From assembly GCA_041158345.1 (NCBI GenBank), contig JBEBBO010000159.1, forward strand, positions 1 through 35,129: 35,129 bases of DNA. The letters run 5' to 3'. Shown here in pieces: positions 1 through 8,637 of this stretch. The position numbers and the translations under genes are program-made. The stretch comes from UBA6136 sp041158345 (GTDB lineage Bacteria; Pseudomonadota; Gammaproteobacteria; Methylococcales; Methylococcaceae). A model generated the notes under the pieces. That model was given only the letters and a program-made list of their open reading frames with translations. It was not told the DNA's origin and searched no databases. Positions within the stretch are counted from its first letter, which is position 1. Every line of letters starts with the position of its first letter.

Positions 1-1075
1 TGACAAATGGATCGATATCCGTCAGGCCGGATAGCAAAGCCATACCTTGAAGGCCATGCGAAGGAAAAACATTCAGAAGGTAGTGCGTCAGGCCTGTCAT
101 CAAAAGGAATGAGGCCGCAAAGAGGGCAGCCGCATCAAACTCCAGTGGATTGCCGTGGCTCTCCAGTGACGAGACCGTCTCAAGCCGCCGTTCTCCCTGC
201 CGATGAATCCAAACCGCCGCGCCAATGATCACGCAAAACAGCAAAAGGCAGGGAAGAAGTAAAAGTATCCCGACCTCAAAATCAAAAATCCCGACCAGTA
301 ATAAAAGCCTGAGATACATCATGCCTGTCGCCAGAATGATGGCCGCAGCGTAGGAACAGGAGTCGGTTTTGGCTTGTGATGATTGCCGCGCAATCACCAG
401 ACTGGTTGCCGTGCTCGAATAGAGGCCGCCAATCGCACCGGTCAGAAGGATCCCTTTACCTCGAAAGAAATACCGCTGCGCCAAATAGCTCACGTAAGAA
501 ATACTGCTGATGACCACCACGGCCAGCCAAGTCTGATGCAACGAGACGGGCAAGGCACCAGAGATCTGTCCTCGGGGCGTCAAGGGGAGAATGACCGCGG
601 AGAGCACCAGAAACTTGGCCAAAGTGACCACTTCTTGGCTCGCCATGTGCTCACTGAGGTAGGCCAGTTTGTCTCGGGAGTTGAGGACGAAGAGAGCGGA
701 AATGCCGATGGCCACCACAAACCAAGCGGGTGTGATCTGAGCCAAAGGTCCTAAGGTATAGCCCAACAAAATAAAGAGCATGCCTAAAACGCCACTGCCC
801 TGCCCCTGATGGGCCAATTTATTCTGATAGAACAGGCCGAGCCAAAACCCAAGAATCACCAGCCCCGCAGCATAAGCCATCCCTGCAGGCTCCAGGACCC
901 AAAGCGAAAACCCTGCGATCGCGGCAAGGATCACGGTTCGGGTGGATCCTACGCGCATCGCCGGGGGACTCGAAAGGTAGTACTCGCGAAGACCCAAGCC
1001 CAGTAACAACCCCATACCGAGCGTCAGACCGAGTTGCCGAAGCAGCGGTGGAACTCCTGTCAATAAAATGTCCAA
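1..1075 (-). CDS. MgtC/DUF4010 family membrane protein (C-terminus outside the window)
   Basis: A minus-strand frame stays open from a TTG at 1075 to the window edge and gives about 358 residues. It is very hydrophobic, with roughly ten membrane segments. Near the N-terminus it has an MgtC-like stretch (GLLLGLGLREY, then R-V-G-S-T-R-T). Around residues 215-235 it has the DUF4010 hallmark GGLYSSTATSLVIAR. Proteins of this architecture are integral inner-membrane proteins of unknown transport or regulatory function. No ATG is available after the upstream in-frame stop. The TTG at 1075 has a GGAG eight bases upstream, and a second TTG at 1063 is a weaker choice. The gene is divergent from the ABC transporter at 1239. 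The family call is solid; the function is not known. Confidence 0.8.
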   Translation of the reverse strand, partial: MDILLTGVPPLLRQLGLTLGMGLLLGLGLREYYLSSPPAMRVGSTRTVILAAIAGFSLWVLEPAGMAYAAGLVILGFWLGLFYQNKLAHQGQGSGVLGMLFILLGYTLGPLAQITPAWFVVAIGISALFVLNSRDKLAYLSEHMASQEVVTLAKFLVLSAVILPLTPRGQISGALPVSLHQTWLAVVVISSISYVSYLAQRYFFRGKGILLTGAIGGLYSSTATSLVIARQSSQAKTDSCSYAAAIILATGMMYLRLLLLVGIFDFEVGILLLLPCLLLFCVIIGAAVWIHRQGERRLETVSSLESHGNPLEFDAAALFAASFLLMTGLTHYLLNVFPSHGLQGMALLSGLTDIDPFV

Positions 1076-1238
1076 TAGCCAATCTCCGTTGACGGGAAAT
1101 CCGCATTATCTCTATTCCACGGGCTCTGGATATCCTGATCACAGGGACCTGCATCTGAGAGATTGCAAAAGTCAGCCGCTGGACTGAAGATAGGTCTCCG
1201 AATTGCCGTACCCAAGTCCATCAGAGGATCCGACAGCC

Positions 1239-3008
1239 ATGACTCACGCCTCTATCGCTGAACTTCGTGAAGCTGTCGGCCATCTTCGAATCATGATTCG
1301 GCACGTGGCCGTGGATCCCCGGATGGGATCCAGAGCCCGTCTACTGATTATCGGACTGGTCAGCCTGATGCTCGCGATCAATGGGCTAAACGTAATCAAC
1401 AGCTATGTCGGCCGCGATTTCATGACCGCCATTGCTGATCATGATCGGTCCGGTTTCACCAAAGAAGCACTGCGGCTGATCGGCGTGTTCGCCTTGCTGA
1501 CCTTCGCTTCAGTGATGTCTCGGTTTTGCGAAGAGTCGATGGGACTTCTCTGGCGCAAATGGATGACATGGCGCCTGTTTGAGCTTTATGCCGATCATCA
1601 GGTCTTCCTAAGACTCGATCAGACGGGTAGCGTTGAGAATCCGGATCAGCGCATTGCCGAAGATGTTCGTAACTTCACCACCACGACCATTTCCTTCATC
1701 TTGATGCTGTCGAATGCCATTTTGACGGTGATCGCGTTCTCTGGCGTTCTCATCTCAATCAGCCCGCTCCTCTTCGGCGTGGCGATTGGTTACGCATCAA
1801 TCGGTACATGGCTCACCATCCATCTCGGCAAGCCGCTCATCAAGCTCAACTACAATCAGCTCGACAAAGAGGCGGCCTTTCGGGCGGCGTTGATTCATAT
1901 GCGCGAGAATGGGGATCTCATCACCCTCGCCCGACGCAAAGATCTTTGGGTCGGACGGACCTGGGATCGCCTTGCGGATCTTGCCTCCAATTTCACCGAG
2001 ATCATTCACGTCAATCGGAATGTTGGGTTTTTCACCACCGGCTATAACTGGATGATCCAGCTGATTCCGGCCTTGATCGTGGCGCCCCTGTTCATCGATG
2101 GGGATGTTGAATTCGGTGTCATCAGTCAGTCGGCTGTGGCCTTCACCCAGCTAATGGGGGCCTTTTCCCTGATCATCACCCAATTCCAGTCCATTTCATC
2201 CTTTGTTGCCGTGATCAAACGGCTTTCCGGCATGACGCAAAGTGTGCTCAATGAAAGAGAGCGAATCAGCAAGATCAAGGAAGAGACGATTGATGGCTGG
2301 GATCATCTGCCAGGCATCCAAATTGAGCATCTGACGCTTGGAGCCGCCAACAATCACCACAATGTAATTGAGGATCTCAACGTGACCTTCGCCAAGGGGC
2401 AAAGGACCTTGGTCTGTTCCAGTGAAGCCACGACCCCCTCCACCCTTCTTCGCGCCATCGCCGGCGTCTGGCCTGTGGTTAACGCGGGCCGAGTGCTCCG
2501 CCCGCCTCTCAATTTGTGCCTCTTTGTCACCGAACGTCCTTATCTTCCGACCTGTTCCCTCCAGGAACTCTTTGTTCGACCTTATCCCGAAGCGATTGGA
2601 GAGGTTGAGGCACCGATCCTTGCGGCCTTCGACACCCCAGAATCTCTAATTCGCGAGGTGCTCAAGGAGATTGGCCTTGGGGATTTGATGGAGCGCATTG
2701 AAGATAGCGAAATGGCCCACGACTGGCAGAGTGAATTGTCTTTGGCAGAGCAACAATTGATTGTTATCGCCCGCGTCCTTCTTGCTGAGCCCATTTTTGT
2801 CCTGATGGAGCGGCTGGGTAGCGCATTGGATGCTGACGTCCTGAGGCACGTGATCGCCTGCCTTGAGCGCCGCAACATTACGGTCATTCGATTTGAGCAG
2901 ATGCAGGATGCCACGGATCCAACCGCCGCCCGACTTGAATTGGGCCCTCAGGGGCGCTGGGTCTGGACACCCGCCCCAGGGCCCGATGCAACAACTTCAG
3001 CCCCGTGA
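1239..3008 (+). CDS. YddA/SbmA-like ABC half-transporter with degenerate ATPase domain
   Basis: This 589-residue protein has an N-terminal ABC_membrane_2-type transmembrane domain (about residues 35-330) with the family's EAAFRAAL..RENGDLI coupling segment, followed by a complete-length nucleotide-binding domain (about 360-575). I start it at ATG 1239, which has AGAGGA upstream, rather than the in-frame TTG at 1203. The NBD keeps its framework (STLLRAIAGVWP, RPYLP, LSLAEQQ, SALD), but the catalytic positions are replaced. The Walker A segment at 394-402 reads SSEATTPST, with no glycines and no lysine. The Q-loop glutamine is Glu (TERPYLP, about 431). The Walker B end is MERLGSALD (about 523-531) instead of LDEATSALD. 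The switch-histidine position reads RFEQ (about 551-554). The open reading frame is intact, so this looks like a protein that has lost ATPase activity rather than a fresh pseudogene. Its substrate is unknown. Confidence 0.85.
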   Translation: MTHASIAELREAVGHLRIMIRHVAVDPRMGSRARLLIIGLVSLMLAINGLNVINSYVGRDFMTAIADHDRSGFTKEALRLIGVFALLTFASVMSRFCEESMGLLWRKWMTWRLFELYADHQVFLRLDQTGSVENPDQRIAEDVRNFTTTTISFILMLSNAILTVIAFSGVLISISPLLFGVAIGYASIGTWLTIHLGKPLIKLNYNQLDKEAAFRAALIHMRENGDLITLARRKDLWVGRTWDRLADLASNFTEIIHVNRNVGFFTTGYNWMIQLIPALIVAPLFIDGDVEFGVISQSAVAFTQLMGAFSLIITQFQSISSFVAVIKRLSGMTQSVLNERERISKIKEETIDGWDHLPGIQIEHLTLGAANNHHNVIEDLNVTFAKGQRTLVCSSEATTPSTLLRAIAGVWPVVNAGRVLRPPLNLCLFVTERPYLPTCSLQELFVRPYPEAIGEVEAPILAAFDTPESLIREVLKEIGLGDLMERIEDSEMAHDWQSELSLAEQQLIVIARVLLAEPIFVLMERLGSALDADVLRHVIACLERRNITVIRFEQMQDATDPTAARLELGPQGRWVWTPAPGPDATTSAP

Positions 3009-3093
3009 GCTAACTTTCGATTGATTTTGTTGTCTCAAGGGTAACACCCTGAGAAGGGCCCATAGAGCTTTCTAATTTGGAGAAAAACCCGCC

Positions 3094-3276
3094 ATGGCCA
3101 TGTTGAATTATGCCGCCCTCGTCATCATCGGGGCTTTGGGAATGTCGATTCTGGATCAAGACCATGCGCACGTCTCGATCGAAGAGTGGGCGATCTACGG
3201 CGTGATGCTGTTCTCGGCCTGGCGACTGGTGCAGGAAATGGTTCAATATTTCAAAGACAATGAAGGCGGGTTTTAA
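3094..3276 (+). CDS. Small hydrophobic membrane protein (60 aa)
   Basis: This 60-residue peptide begins MAMLNYAALVIIGALGMSIL and ends in a charged tail (QYFKDNEGGF). It has one clear hydrophobic segment at residues 5-20 and a second amphipathic or hydrophobic stretch around 32-45. A GGAG lies about 12 bases before the ATG. It sits 28 bases upstream of the RnfD-like gene on the same strand, and 85 bases after the degenerate ABC transporter, so it is probably co-transcribed with the RnfD-like gene. I do not recognise a family. It could be a small accessory subunit of the RnfD-like protein, but that rests on position only. Confidence 0.6.
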   Translation: MAMLNYAALVIIGALGMSILDQDHAHVSIEEWAIYGVMLFSAWRLVQEMVQYFKDNEGGF

Positions 3277-3304
3277 TGGCCCCTATCAAACCGTTTAATC
3301 CGAT

Positions 3305-4321
3305 TTGAGCTCGCGGTTATCCCCTCCCCGGCGCGGACCCTTCATTCGCCCGGAGCGGGCCGTCCCACAATTGATGCAGGATGTGCTCCTCGCACTTATA
3401 CCCGGCATCACGGTGCTGTTGCTCCTCTATGGCAGCGCCATACTGTTTCAGATCAGTCTGGGCATTCTGGGTGCTGTTGGAGCGGAAGTTCTGGCGCTTT
3501 CGCTGAGAAAGCGGCCCATCCCTGAAAACCTCAAGGACCTGAGCGCGGTTCTCACCGGAACGCTGCTCGCGATTTCGATTCCCCCACTGGGACCCTGGTG
3601 GATCGTGACCACCGGCGCCTTTCTCGGCATTGTGATCGGAAAGCACGTCTATGGGGGACTTGGGCAGAATCCCTTTAACCCCGCCATGCTGGGATTTGCC
3701 CTTCTGATGTTGGCCTTCCCTCGCTGGATGACCCTGTGGCCCGGAATGCGATATGAGCTACCCACCGGAGCCTTGGACATCGAGCCGACGCTGAGGGCGC
3801 TATTTGGCGGGGATATCGCCATTGCCGACAGCATCACCCGGGCCACCCCTCTCACCTTGTGGGGTGAGAGCTTGAAGCATCCAGATGCAAGCGCCCTCAA
3901 GCCGGATACACCCTTCTGGGGATGGATCCTTCTCAACGGTGCCTACCTTCTGGGTGGCGTTTGGCTGGCCATGAGGAAAACGCTCGATCCAAGAATCCCC
4001 CTGGGCTACCTCGGCGCCATGGTTTTGGGCATTCTCCTGATCGATGGCTTTTCTGATCCCCAAGCCCCTTCAGCCTGGTCAAGCCTCCTCCTCGGCTCCA
4101 CCATGCTGGGCGCCTTCTTTATTGCGACAGATCCCGTATCGGCCGCTTCAACACCCAAAGGTCGTTGGCTTTACGCCGCAGGCATTGGGCTTTGGGTCAT
4201 TTTGATCCGGCGATTCGGCGCTTATCCGGACGGACTCGCATTTGCCGTGCTGGTCATGAACTTTGCTGCCCCGACGCTGGATCGCTTTTCTCGGCCAAAA
4301 CCACTCGGGCGATCTCGCTAA
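3305..4321 (+). CDS. RnfD/NqrB-like flavinylated membrane protein, orphan
   Basis: This 338-residue polytopic membrane protein matches RnfD of the Rnf electron-transport complex. It has the N-terminal QLMQDVLLALIPG segment, GKHVYGGLGQNPFNPAM (about residues 113-128), and a candidate FMN-attachment motif DSITRATPL at 175-183 in which Thr181 would carry the covalent flavin, fitting the Dxx(S/T)xA(T/S) rule for ApbE substrates. Here the residue before Ala is Arg, where Gly or Ser is usual. The only start after the in-frame stop at 3296 that keeps the conserved N-terminus is TTG 3305, and no clear ribosome binding site is visible. RnfA, B, C, E and G are not in the window, so it is either an orphan or part of a split locus. 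It converges on kup with 9 bases between the stop codons. Confidence 0.8.
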   Translation: MSSRLSPPRRGPFIRPERAVPQLMQDVLLALIPGITVLLLLYGSAILFQISLGILGAVGAEVLALSLRKRPIPENLKDLSAVLTGTLLAISIPPLGPWWIVTTGAFLGIVIGKHVYGGLGQNPFNPAMLGFALLMLAFPRWMTLWPGMRYELPTGALDIEPTLRALFGGDIAIADSITRATPLTLWGESLKHPDASALKPDTPFWGWILLNGAYLLGGVWLAMRKTLDPRIPLGYLGAMVLGILLIDGFSDPQAPSAWSSLLLGSTMLGAFFIATDPVSAASTPKGRWLYAAGIGLWVILIRRFGAYPDGLAFAVLVMNFAAPTLDRFSRPKPLGRSR

Positions 4322-4330
4322 TCCCAGGGT

Positions 4331-6199
4331 TTAAATCGTGACCTGTGTGCCCAACTCGATGACGCGTTCGAGGGGGATCTGGAAGTAGCGTGCCGCAGAG
4401 CCCGCATTTCGGGCCATGGTAATAAACAGCCGTGCCCGCCAACGAGATAGTCCAGACTCGCCCCCAGCAATCAGCGTCTCGCGACTCATGAAGAAATAGG
4501 TCGATGCCGGATCCACGTGGATCTCACGACTGCAGGAACGCAGCGCCTTGGGAATATTCGGGGATTCGGCAAAGCCGTAATGCAGGGTCACGCGAAAGAG
4601 TGACTCCCCGAGCTTTTGAATTTTTCGGCGCTTCTCTGGATTGACCCGTGGCGTCGGTTCCGTGACCACACTCATGATCACAACCGTCTTGTGCAAGGCT
4701 TTGTTGTGACGCAAATTGAAAAGCAATGACAAGGGAATGCCCTGCTGGCTCAAGGTCATGTACACGGCAGTGCCTTCGACCCGAACCGGCGGGTTCTCTT
4801 CGAGAGAGGTCAAAAACTCTTCCACCGGCATGGACCGTTCCTGAAGCCGCTCCTGGAGATGCTTTCGCCCCAGTTTCCAGGTACTCATGATGGTGAATAC
4901 GATCAGACCAATCACCACGGGGAACCAGCCACCATCGGGAATCTTCGGCACATTGGCACCAAAAAACGCAAGATCCACCGACAAGAAACCCAGACCCGCC
5001 AAGAGGACCATCACCGGGTTCCATTTCCATAACGAGAGCACCACCACCAGCGTCAACACGGTATCGATCGCCATCGTGCCCGTAACGGCTATGCCGTAGG
5101 CCGATGCCAATTCCGAAGACGACTGAAGACCGACGATCAACAGGATGACGCCAAGCATCAGCATGAGGTTAATTGCCGGCACAAAGACTTGGCCCATCTC
5201 ATCCTCTGATGTGTATTTCACGGAGAGTCGGGGACAGTATCCCAGCTGAATCGCCTGAACCGTAAGCGAAAAGGCGCCTGAAATCACAGCTTGGGATGCG
5301 ATCACGGTCGCGAGGGTCGCCAAGATGATCATGAAGGAAAGCCAAGCGGGGCCAACGTTGAGATAAAAGGGATTCGTGACGGCTGAGGGATCTCGAATCA
5401 AAAGCGCCGCTTGCCCAAAATAGTTCATGAGGAGTGCGGGCATCGCAATCAGGAACCAGGCCTTTCGAATGGGCTTTCTTCCGAAATGGCCCATATCGGC
5501 ATAAAGGGCCTCACCCCCCGTGACCGCGAGAACGACTGCACCCAACGTCAACGTTCCACGTAACCCGTTGGCTGTGAAGAAACCGATCGCCCGGAGCGGA
5601 TTCGCCGCTTCAAGGACTTCGGGGGACTCCAGAATGCTATTCACCCCAAAAATCGCAAGACAAAGGAACCAGACAAACATCACCGGTCCAAAAAGTCCGC
5701 CGACCTTGCTGGTGCCGTGTTTCTGCGACTGGAACAGAATGATCAGGACGGTTAATGCGATGGGCAAAATGAAGTTGTGCAATTCAGGCTTCAGAACTTC
5801 AAGTCCCTCCACGGCACTCAAAACCGAGATCGCCGGCGTGATGACCCCATCCCCGTAAAAAAGCGCCGCACCAATCAGCCCCAGCATCATCAATACGCGC
5901 TGGAGCGACGGGCTAATCTGAACCCTTTGGGCAACCAGCGACATGAGCGCCATGATCCCGCCCTCACCCTTGTTGTCCGCTCGCATAATGAAGGTGACAT
6001 ATTTGAGGGAGATCACGATCAGTACCGACCAGAAGATCAAGGACACCACGCCGAGGACATTGTCTGGGGTGGGTGGCAAGGCATGTTCACCACCAAAACA
6101 CTCCTTCAGGGTATAGAGCGGACTGGTTCCAATGTCCCCGAAGACGACGCCCAACGCCGCAATCATCAATCCCTTCTGAGGCTTATGTGTCTGATTCAC
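4331..6199 (-). CDS. kup: Low-affinity potassium:proton symporter Kup
   Basis: This 622-residue protein is the usual length for Kup/HAK/KUP transporters, which take up K+ together with H+ across the inner membrane. It opens with the family signature ALGVVFGDIGTSPLYTLKE (about residues 14-32). About twelve transmembrane segments follow up to residue 430, including GDGVITPAISVLSAVEGLE near 116. The hydrophilic cytoplasmic C-terminal domain ends EXLGTQVTI-like (ERVIELGTQVTI). The ATG at 6199 lies 41 bases after the tex stop, so kup may be read with tex. No terminator is visible between the kup stop and the convergent RnfD-like gene. Confidence 0.97.
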   Translation of the reverse strand: MNQTHKPQKGLMIAALGVVFGDIGTSPLYTLKECFGGEHALPPTPDNVLGVVSLIFWSVLIVISLKYVTFIMRADNKGEGGIMALMSLVAQRVQISPSLQRVLMMLGLIGAALFYGDGVITPAISVLSAVEGLEVLKPELHNFILPIALTVLIILFQSQKHGTSKVGGLFGPVMFVWFLCLAIFGVNSILESPEVLEAANPLRAIGFFTANGLRGTLTLGAVVLAVTGGEALYADMGHFGRKPIRKAWFLIAMPALLMNYFGQAALLIRDPSAVTNPFYLNVGPAWLSFMIILATLATVIASQAVISGAFSLTVQAIQLGYCPRLSVKYTSEDEMGQVFVPAINLMLMLGVILLIVGLQSSSELASAYGIAVTGTMAIDTVLTLVVVLSLWKWNPVMVLLAGLGFLSVDLAFFGANVPKIPDGGWFPVVIGLIVFTIMSTWKLGRKHLQERLQERSMPVEEFLTSLEENPPVRVEGTAVYMTLSQQGIPLSLLFNLRHNKALHKTVVIMSVVTEPTPRVNPEKRRKIQKLGESLFRVTLHYGFAESPNIPKALRSCSREIHVDPASTYFFMSRETLIAGGESGLSRWRARLFITMARNAGSAARYFQIPLERVIELGTQVTI

Positions 6200-6240
6200 T
6201 GCAGCATCCCTATCGATGGACTAATTCGGGTCAAATCTTC

Positions 6241-8550
6241 TCACTTCCGGATGGCTTTTGCCCATGCATCCGCCATCGCACCCTGCGGTTTTGGCGCAGG
6301 CCCCCGCTCCTTCCCACGAGGGTTTCGTTGGGCTTCCGCCTGATGATCCTTGCGCCCGGCATCCTGTGCGGGCTTTTGACCTTGCGCCGGAACATCGGAA
6401 CGCATGCTGAGCGCAATTCGTTTTCTCGGAATATCAACCTCCAAGACACGCACCTTGACGACCTGTCCGGCTTTCACGACCTGACGGGGGTCGCTCACAA
6501 ATTGATCCGCGAGGTGTGACACGTGAATCAAGCCATCCTGGTGCACGCCCACATCCACAAAAGCGCCAAAATTCGCAACGTTGGTCACCACCCCTTCGAG
6601 AACCATGCCTGGCTTGAGGTCCTGAAGCGTGGACACATCCTCTCGGAATGTGGCTGTCTTGAATTCAGGACGAGGATCTCGTCCGGGCTTCTCCAGTTCT
6701 TTGAGGATATCCTGCACTGTCGGAAGCCCAAAGCGATCGTCGGTCAGCGTCTCGGCATTCACGCTTCTTAGCAAGGCTGCATTGCCAATCAGCCCCCGAA
6801 TATCCTGGCCAGTTTTGGCGATCAGGCGATTGACGACGGGATAGGTTTCCGGATGAACGGCTGAAGCATCTAAGGGATCGCTGCCATTCATGACCCTTAA
6901 GAATCCCGCGGCCTGTTCAAAGGTTCGCTCCCCAAACCGCGGCACCTTTCGGAGTTCCTCACGGCTGCTGAAAGGACCATGCTGATCGCGGAAATCGACG
7001 ATATTTTGGCTCAGGGAAGGACTCAGGCCGGAGATATAGCTCAGCAGCGACACAGAGGCGGTATTGACGTCGACACCCACAGCGTTCACACAATCCTCGA
7101 CCACCGCATCGAGGCTTCGTGCGAGGTGTGTCTGATTCACGTCATGCTGGTACTGACCCACACCGATCGCTTTGGGCTCAATCTTGACCAGTTCCGCCAG
7201 AGGATCCTGAAGCCGACGCGCAATGGAGACAGCCCCCCGCAGCGAAACATCCAAGGCCGGAAATTCTCGGGCCGCAAGTTCAGAGGCCGAATAGACCGAG
7301 GCCCCCGCTTCGGAAACCACCACCTTGGTCAGTCGCGTGTCCGGATGACGGCGAATGAGCTCTTCGGCCAACTGATCGGTCTCGCGCGAGGCCGTGCCAT
7401 TTCCGATAGCAACCAACTCCACGCCATGCCGTTGAACCAGCTCACCCAAGACCTTCAACGAACCCTCCCAATCATTCCGGGGCACATGTGGGTAAATGGT
7501 CGCGGTCTCCAAGAGCTTACCCGTTCCCGCAATGACAGCCACCTTAACGCCCGTCCGAAGTCCCGGATCCAGCCCGAGCGTGGCGCGTTGGCCTGCAGGG
7601 GCGGCCAAAAGAAGATCCTTGAGATTATGGGCAAAGACGCGAATCGCCTCTTCTTCGGCCAACTCCCTGAGGCGTTGCTTGAGATCCAAGTCAATCTTGG
7701 GAAAGAGCTTGATCTTCCAGGCAAAGTGGACGCATTCCTGCAACCAGCCATCGGCCGGGCGGCCTTTTGCCTCAAGGCCCTGATCGCGACCGATCAGCCC
7801 CTTGGCCATCTCATGCGAGGACTCGGGATCTTTGCCTGGCAGCAGGGTCAGGTCAAGAATGTCCTCATTACGCGCCCTGAAAAGGGCCAGAGCCCGATGT
7901 GAGGGAATTTTTGCCAAGGGTTCATCGTACTCAAAATAATCTCTGAATTTTGCGCCATCACTTTCCTTACCGGTAATGACGCGCGCCAATAGAATGCCAT
8001 CATTCCACAACCGCTCTCTGAGGGATGTCACCGTTTGCGGGTTTTCGGCAAACAGCTCCATCAAAATCTGGCGGGCCCCATCCAGCGCATCCTGACTGGC
8101 ATGAATCGAATGTTCGGGATTGAGGTATGCAGCCGCTTCCGTCAAGGGATCCAAGGTGGGATCGGCCAAAAGACCCATCGCCAGAGGTTCGAGTCCAGCC
8201 TCACGCGCGATTTGCGCTTTGGTGCGCCGTTTGGGTTTGTAGGGAAGATAAAGATCCTCAAGCAGGGTCTTGGTTTCAGCCGCCAGAATGGCTGCCTCCA
8301 GCTCAGGCGTCAGCTTGTCCTGTTCTCGAATACTGGCAAGAATCGTTTCCCGGCGGGCTTCAAGCTCCCGAAGATAAATCAGACGGCTCTCCAAGAGCCT
8401 TAACTGGGTATCGTCCAGGCTGCCCGTGGCCTCCTTGCGATAGCGGGCAATAAAAGGCACGGTCGCGCCATCATCCAGAAGCTTAACAGCGGCCAAAACT
8501 TGGGACGGCTTGACGCCGAGTTCCTCGGCAATGCGATCAATGATATCCAT
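6241..8550 (-). CDS. tex: RNA-binding transcriptional accessory protein Tex
   Basis: The product is 769 residues from the ATG at 8550, whose N-terminus MDIIDRIAEELGVKPSQV matches the family. A 15-residue upstream extension of the frame runs back into the secF terminator and is unlikely to be translated. The domains are an N-terminal helical Tex domain, a YqgF/RNase-H-like core around 320-440 (LGLDPGLRTGVKVAVI), helix-hairpin-helix segments around 490-560 (DVNTASVSLLSYISGLSPSLSQNI), and a C-terminal S1 RNA-binding domain around 640-710 (GVVTNVANFGAFVDVGVHQDGLIHVS). A basic, Gln/Lys-rich tail of about 45 residues follows. Tex is a cytoplasmic nucleic-acid-binding protein linked to transcription. 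The gene follows secF but is separated from it by a terminator. Confidence 0.97.
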   Translation of the reverse strand: MDIIDRIAEELGVKPSQVLAAVKLLDDGATVPFIARYRKEATGSLDDTQLRLLESRLIYLRELEARRETILASIREQDKLTPELEAAILAAETKTLLEDLYLPYKPKRRTKAQIAREAGLEPLAMGLLADPTLDPLTEAAAYLNPEHSIHASQDALDGARQILMELFAENPQTVTSLRERLWNDGILLARVITGKESDGAKFRDYFEYDEPLAKIPSHRALALFRARNEDILDLTLLPGKDPESSHEMAKGLIGRDQGLEAKGRPADGWLQECVHFAWKIKLFPKIDLDLKQRLRELAEEEAIRVFAHNLKDLLLAAPAGQRATLGLDPGLRTGVKVAVIAGTGKLLETATIYPHVPRNDWEGSLKVLGELVQRHGVELVAIGNGTASRETDQLAEELIRRHPDTRLTKVVVSEAGASVYSASELAAREFPALDVSLRGAVSIARRLQDPLAELVKIEPKAIGVGQYQHDVNQTHLARSLDAVVEDCVNAVGVDVNTASVSLLSYISGLSPSLSQNIVDFRDQHGPFSSREELRKVPRFGERTFEQAAGFLRVMNGSDPLDASAVHPETYPVVNRLIAKTGQDIRGLIGNAALLRSVNAETLTDDRFGLPTVQDILKELEKPGRDPRPEFKTATFREDVSTLQDLKPGMVLEGVVTNVANFGAFVDVGVHQDGLIHVSHLADQFVSDPRQVVKAGQVVKVRVLEVDIPRKRIALSMRSDVPAQGQKPAQDAGRKDHQAEAQRNPRGKERGPAPKPQGAMADAWAKAIRK

Positions 8551-8581
8551 CAGGTAACCACTTGAAGGTGGGAAGCGGGAC

Positions 8582-8607
8582 AAGAAAAAGGCCACTCGCG
8601 CGGCCTT
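8582..8607 (-). terminator. Rho-independent terminator after secF
   Basis: Read on the minus strand, AAGGCC - 8-base loop - GGCCTT is followed by TTTCTT. It begins about 30 bases after the secF stop and ends the tgt-yajC-secD-secF transcription unit before tex. The stem is only 6 bp, but the T-run is good. Confidence 0.7.
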
Positions 8608-8637
8608 ATTCCTAGAGTGAGTATGAAACGCCGTCCG

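Noticed and set aside
3023..3055. CTCAAGGGT-AAC-ACCCTGAG imperfect hairpin after the ABC gene
   Set aside because: No T-run follows, so not called as a terminator; it could be chance.
6979..7902. 307-codon plus-strand open frame inside tex
   Set aside because: Antisense shadow of a highly conserved gene; the translation has no family-like motifs.
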